64,000 bases of DNA from assembly GCF_040750475.1 (NCBI RefSeq), contig NZ_JABJVY010000022.1, positions 1 through 64,000 of the forward strand, written 5' to 3'. Positions within the stretch are counted from its first letter, which is position 1; each line of letters begins with the position of its first letter. This document shows, one piece after another, positions 7,919-16,358 of the stretch. The notes below the pieces were generated by a model. It did no database searches and was not told the origin of the DNA. It saw only the letters and a list, made by a program, of their open reading frames with translations. A program made the translations under genes and the position numbers. This stretch comes from Amorphus sp040750475 (GTDB lineage Bacteria > Pseudomonadota > Alphaproteobacteria > Rhizobiales > Amorphaceae).

Positions 7919-8641
7919 GTGTTCAGTTTTTTGGATCAAATCCGGCACGCACGAGATGCGGCGGAGCTGGAGCATCTGTTTTCTCAGGCACTCGCCGATC
8001 TGGGCTTTCGGGAGTGGGCTTATCAGGTGGTTCATGCGGACACCATCGTGGACGAGGAACCGCTCATCTTCACGACCTACCCCGAAGAATGGCACACGCA
8101 CTATGCCGCCAGCGGCTATCACCTGATCGATCCCGTCGTGCGTCTCGGACCGCGTCAGGTGACGCCGTTCCAGTGGAGCGCCCTCTCCTTCGGCATCGAG
8201 CCGACGCCGGACCAACAACGCATGTTCGACGAAGCCGCTGAATTCGGCGTCGCGGAAGGCGTGGGCATTCCCATTCACGGTCCCAATGGTGCGCTCGCCA
8301 TGGCCTCCATGGTGACCGACGAGCCACCGGAGAGTCTCGCTCGCCTCATGATCGAGACCGGTCCCGAGGTGCACCTGGTCTCCCTGGCCTTCCACAATGC
8401 GCTGCGCGACCTCGGGGGCTTCGGCCGCGCCCGCCAAGCGCCGATGCAGCTCTCCGCGCGCGAGCGCGAATGCCTGCTCTGGTACGCCAAGGGCAAAAGC
8501 ATGTGGGAGATCGCGGCCATCCTCCGGATCAGCCGCCGCACCGTTCACCACTACATGGAAAACGTCCGCCGGAAGCTCGGTACGGCGAACAGCATGGAGG
8601 CCGTGCTGCGCGCGACGATGAGCGGGCTCATCAACCCGTGA
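7919..8641 (+). CDS. luxR: TraR/LuxR-type acyl-homoserine lactone receptor
   Basis: This encodes 240 residues. The N-terminal autoinducer-binding domain keeps the key ligand residues W58, Y62, D71, P72, W86 and G115, in TraR-like spacing. The C-terminal helix-turn-helix (about 176-235) starts 'LSARERECLLWYAKGKS' as in GerE/LuxR domains. It is followed by luxI, so this is a complete quorum-sensing pair. One oddity is that the strong AGGAGG at 7893-7898 lies about 20 bases before the GTG used here. That RBS better fits a TTG at 7900 in another frame, which would join this one at a run of six Ts (about 7926-7931). Confidence 0.88.
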   Translation: MFSFLDQIRHARDAAELEHLFSQALADLGFREWAYQVVHADTIVDEEPLIFTTYPEEWHTHYAASGYHLIDPVVRLGPRQVTPFQWSALSFGIEPTPDQQRMFDEAAEFGVAEGVGIPIHGPNGALAMASMVTDEPPESLARLMIETGPEVHLVSLAFHNALRDLGGFGRARQAPMQLSARERECLLWYAKGKSMWEIAAILRISRRTVHHYMENVRRKLGTANSMEAVLRATMSGLINP

Positions 8642-8653
8642 CAGAGGCCATTG

Positions 8654-8674
8654 CCCCCGTACGTTTACCGGGAT
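8654..8674 (+). promoter_or_regulatory. LuxR-type box candidate upstream of luxI
   Basis: CCCGTACGTTTACCGGG lies about 60 bases upstream of the luxI start and shares 16 of 17 bases with the site at 6872-6892. The outer CCCG and CGGG halves form a dyad. Position before the synthase gene fits autoinduction by the adjacent LuxR. Confidence 0.55.
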
Positions 8675-8733
8675 GACAAATCTCGATCTTTCTCCCTCTA
8701 TGGACGCCACGAGCAACCAAGGGAGGAAGACAT

Positions 8734-9354
8734 GTGCTGTCCATCATATCGCAAGAGAACGCCCATCTGCATTGGGACGCGCTGGCGTCCATGCACCAAC
8801 TCCGCCGTCAGGTCTTCAGCGAGCGCCTTCGCTGGGGCGTGACGGTGATCAACGGCCTGGAGATCGACCAGTTCGACATTCAGGACGCCCACTATATCGT
8901 TCACCGTGACGTCGAGGGCCGCGTTGACGCGTGCACGCGCCTTCTGCCGACGACCGGTCCCTATCTGCTCGGGGACGTGTTCGCCAGCCTCATCGACGGA
9001 GAGCCGCCGCGCGATGCGCGCATCTGGGAGAGCACCCGCTTTTGCGCCGATCACGGCCGCGCGCCCCGCAACATCGCCGCCCTGTTGATGGCCGCGATGC
9101 TGGAGTTCGGCGTCGATCGCGGGCTGAGCGCTTATGTTTCCGTCTCGGATGTTCGGATGGAGCCGATCATGCGCCGTGCCGGCTGGGATCCCCGCCGCCT
9201 CGGGGGCACCGTCGAGACCGGCACCGATACCGCGGCGGCCGAGCGGCTGACCGTCTCACGGGAGTATCTCATGCGCGTGCGCAAGCGCGCCGGCGCCAGC
9301 GGTCCCGTCATCGGGAATCTGCACGAGTTGAAAGGCGATCTCGCCGTGGCTTAG
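8734..9354 (+). CDS. luxI: Acyl-homoserine lactone synthase
   Basis: This encodes 206 residues, with a GTG start 8 bases after GGGAGG. LuxI/TraI enzymes join S-adenosylmethionine and an acyl-ACP to make the AHL signal. The invariant pattern is present: R24, F28, W34, D45, D48, R69 in 'ACTRLLPT', and a Glu in 'RIWESTRFC' near residue 100. It follows luxR by about 90 bases, with a candidate lux box between them. The chain length of the signal cannot be read from sequence. On plasmids such a pair commonly controls conjugation or copy number. Confidence 0.92.
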   Translation: MLSIISQENAHLHWDALASMHQLRRQVFSERLRWGVTVINGLEIDQFDIQDAHYIVHRDVEGRVDACTRLLPTTGPYLLGDVFASLIDGEPPRDARIWESTRFCADHGRAPRNIAALLMAAMLEFGVDRGLSAYVSVSDVRMEPIMRRAGWDPRRLGGTVETGTDTAAAERLTVSREYLMRVRKRAGASGPVIGNLHELKGDLAVA

Positions 9355-9731
9355 AACGGTGGCGCTCAGACGGCCTCAAAGCCCGTTCTGATGCGTCGAG
9401 ACCTGCACGCAGGGGATTTCCCCTCGACAATCCGAGAAATGAACACAGCGGCCGCTCAGGCCGCTTATCCTTCAAGAGCCAAGCCATGTTGCGGCCGCGC
9501 GGGTGTCCGGACCCGACCATCGGCTATGCCGGCTGGCACCCGGCATGAAGCTGCGATGGTGCGGCAACCGGCGATGCTGTCAGCGCCCGCCTCGCCAAGA
9601 AACACACCGTCATTCCCAAGCAAATCAAGCGGCAGCCGCACCGCCCGGCGCTGGAAGTCTGAAACAAAATCTCGAACCCGATCTGGAATTTCGCCGCTCC
9701 ATACGATACTTGCTGAACGCTTGGCCGGAAC
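9355..9731. other. Intergenic region between luxI and the iteron origin
   Basis: I recognise no gene or RNA in these 377 bases. A short GC-rich inverted repeat (GCGGCC-N-GGCCGC type, near 9450-9466) could be the luxI terminator but lacks a T-run. Confidence 0.35.
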
Positions 9732-10138
9732 TTATCCACAGGCACCCGGTTTTAGTTGTTTTAATTTGTTTTAATGGTTTTAGAGGAATTCGCGCGCCGA
9801 AAGCCAGTCAATCCGGGGGTTCCAGAAGGCACCCCGTCCGCAAGGTACGGTCGAACGTCCGAAAGGTACACGACGACGTCCGCAAGGTACGGCCCAACGT
9901 CCGCAAGGTACATGTTCTCCACAGGACGAAGACCCAGCGGCCAACACGGGCTGTACATTGCGGACGCGGACTCCGGACAGCGTCTTCGCCCAGGAGCTAA
10001 TCCAATCCGATCGGGAGTTCCTTGTGCGCGCGGTCCCATGAAACTTGAGTGCATCAGCCCTCGCCGGCCGGCAACTAGGGGAGAACGCCGCCCATTGCCC
10101 CGCGCCGTGGCTTGGCAAATCCGCTGTACCTTGCGGAC
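9732..10138. other. Iteron-type origin of replication (oriV)
   Basis: The region has the expected parts of an iteron origin in order. A perfect DnaA box TTATCCACA is at 9732-9740 and an AT-rich stretch at about 9750-9786. Four direct iterons follow, then two inverted iteron copies at 9953-9966 and 10125-10138. The repA gene ends 24 bases further on and is transcribed toward the origin. The composition is direct observation; its use as oriV is inferred from the match to RepA/iteron plasmids. Confidence 0.75.
9835..9911 (+). repeat. Four RepA iterons with 21-bp period
   Basis: CGTCCGCAAGGTAC occurs at 9835-9848, 9877-9890 and 9898-9911, with one variant (CGTCCGAAAGGTAC) at 9856-9869. The starts are exactly 21 bases apart, about two helix turns, as expected for binding of an initiator along one face of the DNA. 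Two inverted copies follow at 9953 (one mismatch) and 10125 (perfect). Confidence 0.85.
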
Positions 10139-10161
10139 GCCTGCCACGACGCTTTCAAGTG

Positions 10162-11145
10162 TCACGAGTCAGTGGCCCGATTTTCGAGGGTCGGCGTGCC
10201 GAAACAGGCCGCCATATGAAGCATGGGCCCGTCCTGGCCTTGTATCTCCGTCAGGCGGTAGTCGGGCAGGTCATTGGCCGCGATCAAGCATCTCAGATCG
10301 AAACAGAACTTCCTGTATTGCCTCGTGGAACCGCTTCGGGCGTAGATGCTCCGGAAGGAATACGACGCCGTGTCAACACCGGCAGCCTTGCGGGCCAGAC
10401 GATAGATGAAGCGGGCCAGCCCGCCGCGGATTAGGAAGTAGTCCGGATTTACGGTGAGAATCTCGGGCGTCTTGTGCGTCATCACGCCGTCGTAGATCCA
10501 ATCCGGGATCGTGATCTCGATGAGGCCGATGCGGCCGGTGTCCGTCCGGCTGACGACGCGATACCGCTCAATCAGTCCGAACCCATCCGAATCTCGAAGC
10601 CGGCTGTGCCGGTTCTTGCCGGTGATCTTGATCCGCGTGGTGTTGAGGCGGTCGAGCGCACGCTCAACGTCCGCGTACTGCTTCCCTCCCGTCGTCGACC
10701 TGCGGAACTTGAGAACCTCCGCGCTGTGCGGCCGAAAGACTTTGCCCGGCTTCGGACCCCGGCCCTGGCGGTAGCGCTTTACGGCATCCGCCAGATGCGA
10801 GATCGCCATCAAGACGATGTCGTAGTCGTCGATTGTCGCCATCCCGTAGGCGCCGCTCGACACCTCGATCACGGCTTTGTTCGTCTCATGACGCAGAATC
10901 TCGGCGTTCCGCCTTTGGCGTCGCGACAGGCGAAAGACCGCGATATCCATCAAGCCGACCCCGTCCTTCACCGGGATGTCGTGGAGGGCGGGGACGAAGA
11001 AATCGAGCTGGTTATCGTTTGCCGGCGGCGTGCCCAGAGAAGAGACAGGCGTAGCGCCGGGAACGGTCTTCCGTAAGCGTTCCTGCGTTTGCTTGAGCGT
11101 CGTAAGATGTTTGGGGCGTTCCCCCATCTTTTCGGCGTGTTTCAT
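10162..11145 (-). CDS. repA: Plasmid replication initiator RepA (RPA family)
   Basis: This encodes 327 residues. The order 'VFRLSRRQRR', 'VEVSSGAYGMATIDDYDIVLMAISHL', 'TTRIKITGKN', 'GLIERYRVVS' and 'NPDYFLIRGGLARFIYRLARKAAG' is typical of RepA-type initiators with paired winged-helix domains that bind iterons. The gene ends next to the iterons described above. The start ATG has only a weak RBS; an ATG at 11128 (MGERPKH) is an alternative. The upstream 90 bases are AT-rich with a plausible promoter (TTGATT, 18 bases, TATAGG on the minus strand). Confidence 0.85.
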   Translation of the reverse strand: MKHAEKMGERPKHLTTLKQTQERLRKTVPGATPVSSLGTPPANDNQLDFFVPALHDIPVKDGVGLMDIAVFRLSRRQRRNAEILRHETNKAVIEVSSGAYGMATIDDYDIVLMAISHLADAVKRYRQGRGPKPGKVFRPHSAEVLKFRRSTTGGKQYADVERALDRLNTTRIKITGKNRHSRLRDSDGFGLIERYRVVSRTDTGRIGLIEITIPDWIYDGVMTHKTPEILTVNPDYFLIRGGLARFIYRLARKAAGVDTASYSFRSIYARSGSTRQYRKFCFDLRCLIAANDLPDYRLTEIQGQDGPMLHMAACFGTPTLENRATDS

Positions 11146-11239
11146 TCAACTCGTTACCTATAAGTTCGTTTTTTGTTCCAAATCAAGTTATCACAGCACA
11201 GCTCCGCTCGAAAACAATTCCACACAAGCAGGGTGTCGG

Positions 11240-11880
11240 TCAGTGTGTCGCGTCGGAACCGCCGTCGGCCGCGACATGGAAATCCACGAAGCGGTCGAAC
11301 AGCGGCGGCGGGCGATAGCGATACCCGTCGGCATCGAAACGGCGACTGTCCGTTGCCGCCGGTTCGAGCAGGCCGAAGTAGAGATCGAAATCCCCCATGG
11401 AAGCCGCATCAAGGCTCGGAAGATAGCGGCCCCTGAAGGTCTCGGGAAAGAGCTCGGCCTGCACCAGGCCGGGCCGATCGAGCGCGTCGCGCCCCGCCGG
11501 CGAGAGTAGGAGCCGGTCCTTGTGCTTGCGCATGAGCTTCCGGCGCTTCATGACTTCGTGGAGGTACCGGCCGGGCAGATAGTCGATTTCGTCGACCACC
11601 TTGTTGACGGCTTAAACCTCGGCCGGCTCGTAGCCCGCCCATTCGAAGGCTTCGACGGCCCAGGCCAGGCCAGGAACCTGCGATTCAACGCCCCCGACGC
11701 CGTCAGGCCGATACCGTCATTGTCGCGCGCGTAACCTAGCATCATGTGCCCGCTCGCTGCGATAACGCTCCCGGACAATGTCTCGGCATCGAGGCCCCTG
11801 CTCAGGCTGATGACGCCGCTGCCGTCGAGCGGGTCGTCGGCCAGGGTCCGCGCCAAAGTCAGATCGTGTGCGCCTCGCAA
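11240..11880 (-). pseudogene. Decayed ORFan with frameshift and internal stop
   Basis: Two adjoining frames make sense only together. The first (from 11880) reads LARTLADDPLDGSGV and ends in GLTASGALNRRFLAW. After a shift in the repeated CTGGCCTGGCCTGGG, the second continues AVEAFEWAGYEPAEV, a TAA, then AVNKVVDEIDYLPGRYL and on to the stop at 11240. The composite resembles the C-terminal part of plasmid-borne proteins of the pRiA4b ORF-3 kind, but I am not sure of the family. One frameshift plus one stop make it non-functional. Confidence 0.5.
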
Positions 11881-11984
11881 TCGTATTCCATCAAGCGATG
11901 GAGGGTGAGTGTCTCGGCCTACCGCCCCTTCGCATTCAGGGACAGGACCGCGACCGCGGCACCTCTTGCACGCACGCGTATTAC

Positions 11985-12047
11985 GCAGTTCGGATGTTGA
12001 GGATCATTGGCACAGCCTGGGTTCGTATGCAGTTGAGTGTGCCAAAT
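11985..12047. repeat. Copy A of a diverged repeat with a TTGGCACA...TGTGCCAA dyad
   Basis: A stretch beginning GCAGTTCGGATGTTGAGGATC and containing TTGGCACA, 23 bases, TGTGCCAA matches a second copy near 35999-36060. The second copy has the same spacing and about 80% identity in its first 33 bases. The two copies bracket the catabolic island. The substitutions look partly synonymous in the frame MLRIIGT / MLKIVGT, so it may be the remnant of a coding region. Confidence 0.45.
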
Positions 12048-12076
12048 GCGCGGTTACAGATCTGTAGCGCCTTGCG

Positions 12077-13198
12077 CTAATCGCCATCGTCCTTCGATAC
12101 TGCCGGTGATCCAGCCGAGCGACCGGCCCAACCGTCCGGCAGGAGTGACGGCATAATCTGCGGCTGCTGGTAAAAGATGTAGCTCGTGAACGTCCCGAAA
12201 TGAGCCTGGGCGTCGCGCAGCAGGTCGTCGCATCGCAGGATGGCGTCCAGGTTCGTGCCGACCTGTCTCCAGTGGATGCGCGCGCCTTCATTGAGGGAGA
12301 AGCCGACGGCCGTTCGCAGAATGAGCTGGGCGCGTGTCATGCCCCCGGACGCAACAAACGACTGGACGATAACATCGTCGTTGATCTCTTGGTGATCCGT
12401 GAGGGTCGAGAAGATTGCCCATACGAGCGCGTTCGGGACGTCCGCGCCTCGCTCACCGGCCGCATCGTGCAGGTATGCCTCGGACACCCGGAATACCGCC
12501 TGATAACCGTCAGCGGTCGGCTCTTTCTCCCCTACGCGCTCCAGTTCGATCCGCAGGCCGGCACCTTGCTTCGGGACGAGATAGTAGTCACCGGCGAGAA
12601 CACTCATCAGATCGTTCTTGATTGCCTTTTCGAAGCCGACCGTTACCGAATCCTCACCGGCAGGTTCGGCGATGGCGGGATCGAACAGTATCCAGAACCC
12701 GACGTCCCGTGGACGCCAGGCGATCAGGAGCGGCTGGTTCAGGAGCGCGGCATATTCCTTCAGGCGCTGCAAGTACCGGGTCTTGAATTTTAGAACTGTA
12801 TCTTCCGTCGTCTTGACTTCAATCACGGCGCTGCACGTCTCGCCGCCTGTCTGGAAGACAGCAAGCAGGTCGGGCACGACCTACTGGCTGCGCGCTTCAT
12901 CTTCGAGCGCGACTTCACTCAGCCGGTGGACGAAACTGCACCATCCAAGCCAGCGGAGAACGGCAGCGAATTCGTTTTCAGCGGATAGCCCGTATTCGAC
13001 ATGCTGCACCTGCCGGGCAAACCTGTCGACATCGTCGATATCCCAGTCGAGTCGCTCGGCCGCCTTGACAATCGCATGTGCGGCATCAGTGGTGCGGAAA
13101 GGCTGAGCGGTCCGCCCCAACCGCGGCCCTTGTGATGGTGATGACTGGTCTTCGGGTCTATCAGTCATACCACTGTCCGCCTCTTCATTGCTTGCCAT
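12077..13198 (-). pseudogene. PD-(D/E)XK nuclease-like gene interrupted by one amber codon
   Basis: From the ATG at 13198 the frame runs 105 codons to a TAG at 12881-12883, then continues without another stop for 266 codons to 12077. The combined product would be about 373 residues. Just after the TAG, 'PDLLAVFQ' and 'CSAVIEVKTTED' give the D...ExK spacing of restriction-endonuclease-fold nucleases. The C-terminal 200 residues are of unknown type. A single nonsense change in an otherwise intact frame suggests recent inactivation or readthrough. Confidence 0.6.
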
Positions 13199-13607
13199 GC
13201 TTCAGGCATGGGGTTATGTTTGACTATAATCACGTCTTTTGCCCCGCCGTTGTCCCGGCCGGTGATGGCGCGCTTTTTCGTCGGCGCGCTGCTTCCAGGT
13301 CGGGGCCCGATCGTCATCGCTGCCGGCCTGACCCGCCCCTTCGACGAATTCCGCCGCGTCGTTGAATTCCACCGTTATCTCGTTCTGCTTGAAACCGCGC
13401 TTGTGCCTCAAGCCTTCAATCTCGCACTCCTTCTCTGAAATGACACATAACCTTGGGAATCCTGACGCATAAAATTTGGACTCGACAGCGCTTGGAGATC
13501 GCGGCGCGCCTGGCGGTCATCGACCCGTCTGCTAGCGAAGTCCAGCCGGGCGATCCGCCGCGCGTACCGGAACGACCGTGCCTGACCCGGAAGAGGCTTC
13601 CTGAGAA
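13199..13607. other. Degenerate DNA between nuclease pseudogene and IS21 remnant
   Basis: I recognise no gene in these 409 bases. They contain one of two copies of a perfect 21-base sequence (13436-13456) that recurs inverted at 35900-35920 and looks like an insertion-sequence end. The open frames here have no recognisable product. Confidence 0.4.
13436..13456 (+). repeat. 21-bp sequence, left copy of an inverted pair flanking the island
   Basis: The sequence, containing AAATGACACATAACCTTGG, is the exact reverse complement of 35900-35920, with identity stopping on both sides. It resembles the terminal repeat of an insertion sequence. A close variant (TGACACATTATTCCAAGG) also occurs at about 35820. 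Confidence 0.7.
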
Positions 13608-13610
13608 GTG

Positions 13611-13912
13611 GAGGAGAGAATGGGTCGCAGGTCATACAAGCTGCCGATCATCGACGAGCTCGGCTACGTGCCGCTCTCCTCGACCGGCGCCGAGCTACTA
13701 TTCGAGGTGTTCAGCGAGCGCAACGAGCGCGGCTCGACCATCGTCACCAGCAAGCTGCCCTTCGACGAATGGACCTCCGTCTTCGGCTCTGAGCGGCTCA
13801 CCGGCGCGCTCCTCGATCGGCTGAAGCATCACGTCCACATCCTCGAGATGAACGCGAAAGCTTCCGCCTCAAGCAGGCTAAAGGACGATCACAGAACGCC
13901 GACCACGACTGA
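13611..13912 (+). pseudogene. istB: istB fragment (IS21-family helper ATPase)
   Basis: The translated text 'IIDELGYVPLSSTGAELLFEVFSERNERGSTIVTSKLPFDEWTSVFGSERLTGALLDRL' in pieces is diagnostic of the C-terminal half of IstB, the AAA+ helper of IS21 transposases. The N-terminal half, including Walker A, is missing. Near 13855 the frame also loses one base: after 'HILEMN' the neighbouring frame continues ESFRLKQAKG to a TGA at 13912. It is therefore both truncated and frameshifted. Confidence 0.82.
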
Positions 13913-13923
13913 CCATCCGCAAT

Positions 13924-13955
13924 CGAGAGAGGGCCCCCGCGGGGGCCCTCTCTCG
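13924..13955. terminator. 32-bp perfect palindrome after istB
   Basis: The sequence is symmetric about its centre (CCCCCG / CGGGGG core, CGAGAGAGGG outer part). It lies just after the istB stop, and can fold into a very stable hairpin on either strand. It lacks a long T-run, so it may block transcription into the IS end rather than act as a classic terminator. Confidence 0.5.
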
Positions 13956-14011
13956 ATCACAAGTGATGCATTTTACTCCGGCCAACTGAGGCATTTTTAG
14001 TCCGGCGTTGA

Positions 14012-14130
14012 CACCGGAGCCCCTCGGCCTCGATCGCCGAGCCAGAACTCTTCTCCACCTCATAGAGCTTGCGCCGCGCCAGGAAGCGGCGCCGCATTGG
14101 TGAGTCCGTGGTTACCTTGGAGATGTCCAT
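14012..14130 (-). pseudogene. 5' remnant of an unknown gene cut by the IS21 end
   Basis: From an ATG at 14130 the minus strand reads MDISKVTTDSPMRRRFLARRKLYEV and continues to the IS end. The frame then runs into IS sequence. It would start right beside the IclR-type dyad at 14145, as a divergent catabolic gene would. The RBS is weak and I do not recognise the product, so this is a low-confidence call. Confidence 0.25.
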
Positions 14131-14144
14131 TGTGAAGATCATTA

Positions 14145-14163
14145 TGCGGAACGCTGTTTTATT
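14145..14163. promoter_or_regulatory. IclR-type operator candidate, site A
   Basis: TGCGGAACGCTGTTTTATT shares TGCGGAA-N5-TT with two better dyads at 20744 and 27742. It lies about 55 bases upstream of the first catabolic operon. It is the weakest of the three because its right half is TTTT rather than TTCC. Confidence 0.4.
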
Positions 14164-14216
14164 TTTCTTGATCGGTGGCGAAAGATGGGCATTCTGAACC
14201 GACAAGGTTTCCAACG

Positions 14217-16358
14217 ATGTCGGGAAGTGTCGTGACCATCGAAAAGTTGCTCAATCCGAAGAACGTGGCACTCGTCGGCGTGTCCACGAAGAATGCCACC
14301 TTCCAGGTCGGGGCGCGCGCGGTTTTCGATCATCTGCGCGTGCATGGCTATCGGGGCCGGATCGATATCGTGACCCGCGAGCCGGCCTCCATCGACGGGG
14401 TCGACAGCGTCACCGACCTCTCTCAATTGACGCATGCGCCGGATTGCGTGCTGATCTCGGTCCCGGCGGCCGATGTCTATTCGGTCGTGGAGAAGGGCTT
14501 GGCGCTCGGTTCGCGCGCCTTCGTCGTGTTGACGGGCGGGTTCTCCGAAGCCGGGGAGGAGGGCGCACGCGACCAGGAGCGGATCGCGCGTTTGGTCCGC
14601 GCCCACGACGCGGTCATGCTGGGTCCGAACACCACGGGCTACGTCAATTTCGCTAACCGGATCGCGTTGAGTTCGACCAGTCGGGTAAGCGCCGAACTCG
14701 CGCCGGTCGGCGATGTCGGCCTCGTCGTGCAGAGCGGCGCGCTCGGCAGTGGGCTGTTGGAGGAATCGGTCCGCAACGGCATCGGTCTCAGTCACCTAAT
14801 CTCGACCGGAAACGAGGCGGTGACCAGTCTGGTGGATTGCATCGAACATCTCATCGACGATCCGTCGGCCAAGGTCATCGCGCTTTACGTGGAAAGTTTC
14901 CGCGAGGCGGATCGGATGATCGCCGTATCGCGCCGCGCCCGCGAGGCGGGGAAGCCCATCGTCGTCTACAAGGCCGGTCGGTCCGATGTTGGCCGCCGCG
15001 CGGCGGCGGGCCATACCGGCGCACTTGTCGGCACGCGCGATGCCTATGCCGCGGCCGTCCGGCAACTCGGCTGGATCGACGTCACGGCCATCGAGGATCT
15101 GTTGCCCATCGCCAACTACGCCGCGCGCTGCGGCGTGGCCCGGACCATGGCGGTGATCTCGATCTCCGGTGGCTATGGCGGCTGCGTCGCCGATGCCTTG
15201 GCCGAGGGAGGACATGTCACGTTGCCCGCGCCGTCCGCTCGAACGGTGGCGCGGATGCGCGATCACGTGCCCGCCTTTCTCAGCGCCAGCAATCCGATCG
15301 ATGTCGGTGGTACCCCATTCCGAACCGCCGAGGGCTATGCCGAATGCCTCGATGCATTGGCCGACGACCCGGCGATCGACGGGGTCGTCATCGCGAACAC
15401 GCCCATCGTCCCCGCCTGGGCGGAGCGGGTGTCGTCCGCGGCCGCGCGGACGCGGGCGCGGACGGGCAAGCCCGTCTCCGTCATTTGGCCGTCGGAAATC
15501 TTCAATATTGACGCGCTCGCGGCGCTGCGCACGGACAAGGTGCCGGTGTTCGGCCGGGTGGACAGCTTCGCCACCGCCGTCGCCGGTGTCGCCATTGCGT
15601 CCGAGAGCCGGGCCGCCCCCTCCCGACTGCTGCGCGAGGGACGGCCGGCGGGTTGGGGCACGGGCGGATCACGCGCCGAGGAGGGCGGCCCGGCGCTCGA
15701 CGAATCACGCAGCAAGGCGATGCTGAAATCACTGGGCGTCCGGTTCCCGGCCGAGCGTTTCGTGGACGGGCGCGACGTGGAGGCGGTTCTGCAGACGGCG
15801 GCGGATGTCGGCTATCCGGTTACGTTGAAGGGCATTGCGGCCGGCGTGGTGCATAAATCGGAGTTCGGTCTCGTGGCCGTCGGCGTGCCGGACGCGGACA
15901 GCCTGCGCACGCAAGTCGCCGCGATGTCGGAGAGCGCGGACGGGCATGGTCTCGATTTCCAGGGATTTCTCCTGGGGGAGACGGTCCGTCCGGGGGCGGA
16001 GGTCATCGTCGGCCTCGGCCTCGATCCGGAATTCGGACCGATGCTCACCTTCGGCGCCGGCGGCATCCTGACCGAGATCATGCAGGATGCCGCCGTCCGG
16101 CTCTTGCCGATGGATGCCGGGGAGGTGCGCGCGATGATCGAGGCGTGCCGCATCGGCAAGGTGTTGCACGGCGCGCGCGGCAAGACCGCGTTGGATGTCG
16201 ATGCGTTGGTCGCGTTCCTGGAGAACCTGGCCGGCCTCGCGTCCGGACTCGGCCGGGATTTCGCCGGGGTCGAGATCAATCCCGTCGGCGTCGGCGCGGC
16301 CGGCGAGGGCGTGTGGGCGTTGGACGCGACGGTGTTCGCCTATGAGGAGGGGACGTGA
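14217..16358 (+). CDS. ADP-forming acyl-CoA synthetase-like protein
   Basis: This encodes 713 residues from the ATG at 14217; a GTG at 14175 is possible but adds an untypical leader. The order is an N-terminal CoA-binding Rossmann domain ('NPKNVALVGVSTKN'), succinyl-CoA-ligase-like domains ('VGLVVQSGALGSGLLEE', 'AGHTGALVGTRDAYAAAVRQLG'), and a C-terminal ATP-grasp domain from about residue 490 ('YPVTLKGIAAGVVHKSEFG', 'GPMLTFGAGGILTE', 'GVEINPV'). Such proteins activate a carboxylic acid to its CoA ester with ATP, giving ADP. The His of the phosphohistidine loop is in 'AAGHTGAL'. It overlaps the CoA transferase genes and likely supplies the entry step of the pathway. Confidence 0.85.
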   Translation: MSGSVVTIEKLLNPKNVALVGVSTKNATFQVGARAVFDHLRVHGYRGRIDIVTREPASIDGVDSVTDLSQLTHAPDCVLISVPAADVYSVVEKGLALGSRAFVVLTGGFSEAGEEGARDQERIARLVRAHDAVMLGPNTTGYVNFANRIALSSTSRVSAELAPVGDVGLVVQSGALGSGLLEESVRNGIGLSHLISTGNEAVTSLVDCIEHLIDDPSAKVIALYVESFREADRMIAVSRRAREAGKPIVVYKAGRSDVGRRAAAGHTGALVGTRDAYAAAVRQLGWIDVTAIEDLLPIANYAARCGVARTMAVISISGGYGGCVADALAEGGHVTLPAPSARTVARMRDHVPAFLSASNPIDVGGTPFRTAEGYAECLDALADDPAIDGVVIANTPIVPAWAERVSSAAARTRARTGKPVSVIWPSEIFNIDALAALRTDKVPVFGRVDSFATAVAGVAIASESRAAPSRLLREGRPAGWGTGGSRAEEGGPALDESRSKAMLKSLGVRFPAERFVDGRDVEAVLQTAADVGYPVTLKGIAAGVVHKSEFGLVAVGVPDADSLRTQVAAMSESADGHGLDFQGFLLGETVRPGAEVIVGLGLDPEFGPMLTFGAGGILTEIMQDAAVRLLPMDAGEVRAMIEACRIGKVLHGARGKTALDVDALVAFLENLAGLASGLGRDFAGVEINPVGVGAAGEGVWALDATVFAYEEGT

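Larger units (their letters stand above)
13608..14012 (+). mobile_element. Right-end remnant of an IS21-family element
   Basis: The element contains the istB fragment, a long palindrome and a right end with two similar sub-terminal repeats (TTTTACTCCGGCCA and TTTTTAGTCCGGCG) ending in TTGACA. This matches the TG...CA ends and repeated sub-terminal sites of IS21 elements. The left part with istA is gone. Confidence 0.65.

Noticed and set aside
9835..9911. The 21-bp spaced repeats as a CRISPR-like array
   Set aside because: Repeat units are 14 bases with 7-base spacers, next to repA and a DnaA box; they are iterons.
13208..13438. A 76-residue plus-strand protein
   Set aside because: No RBS and no recognisable motif; it lies in IS-scar DNA.
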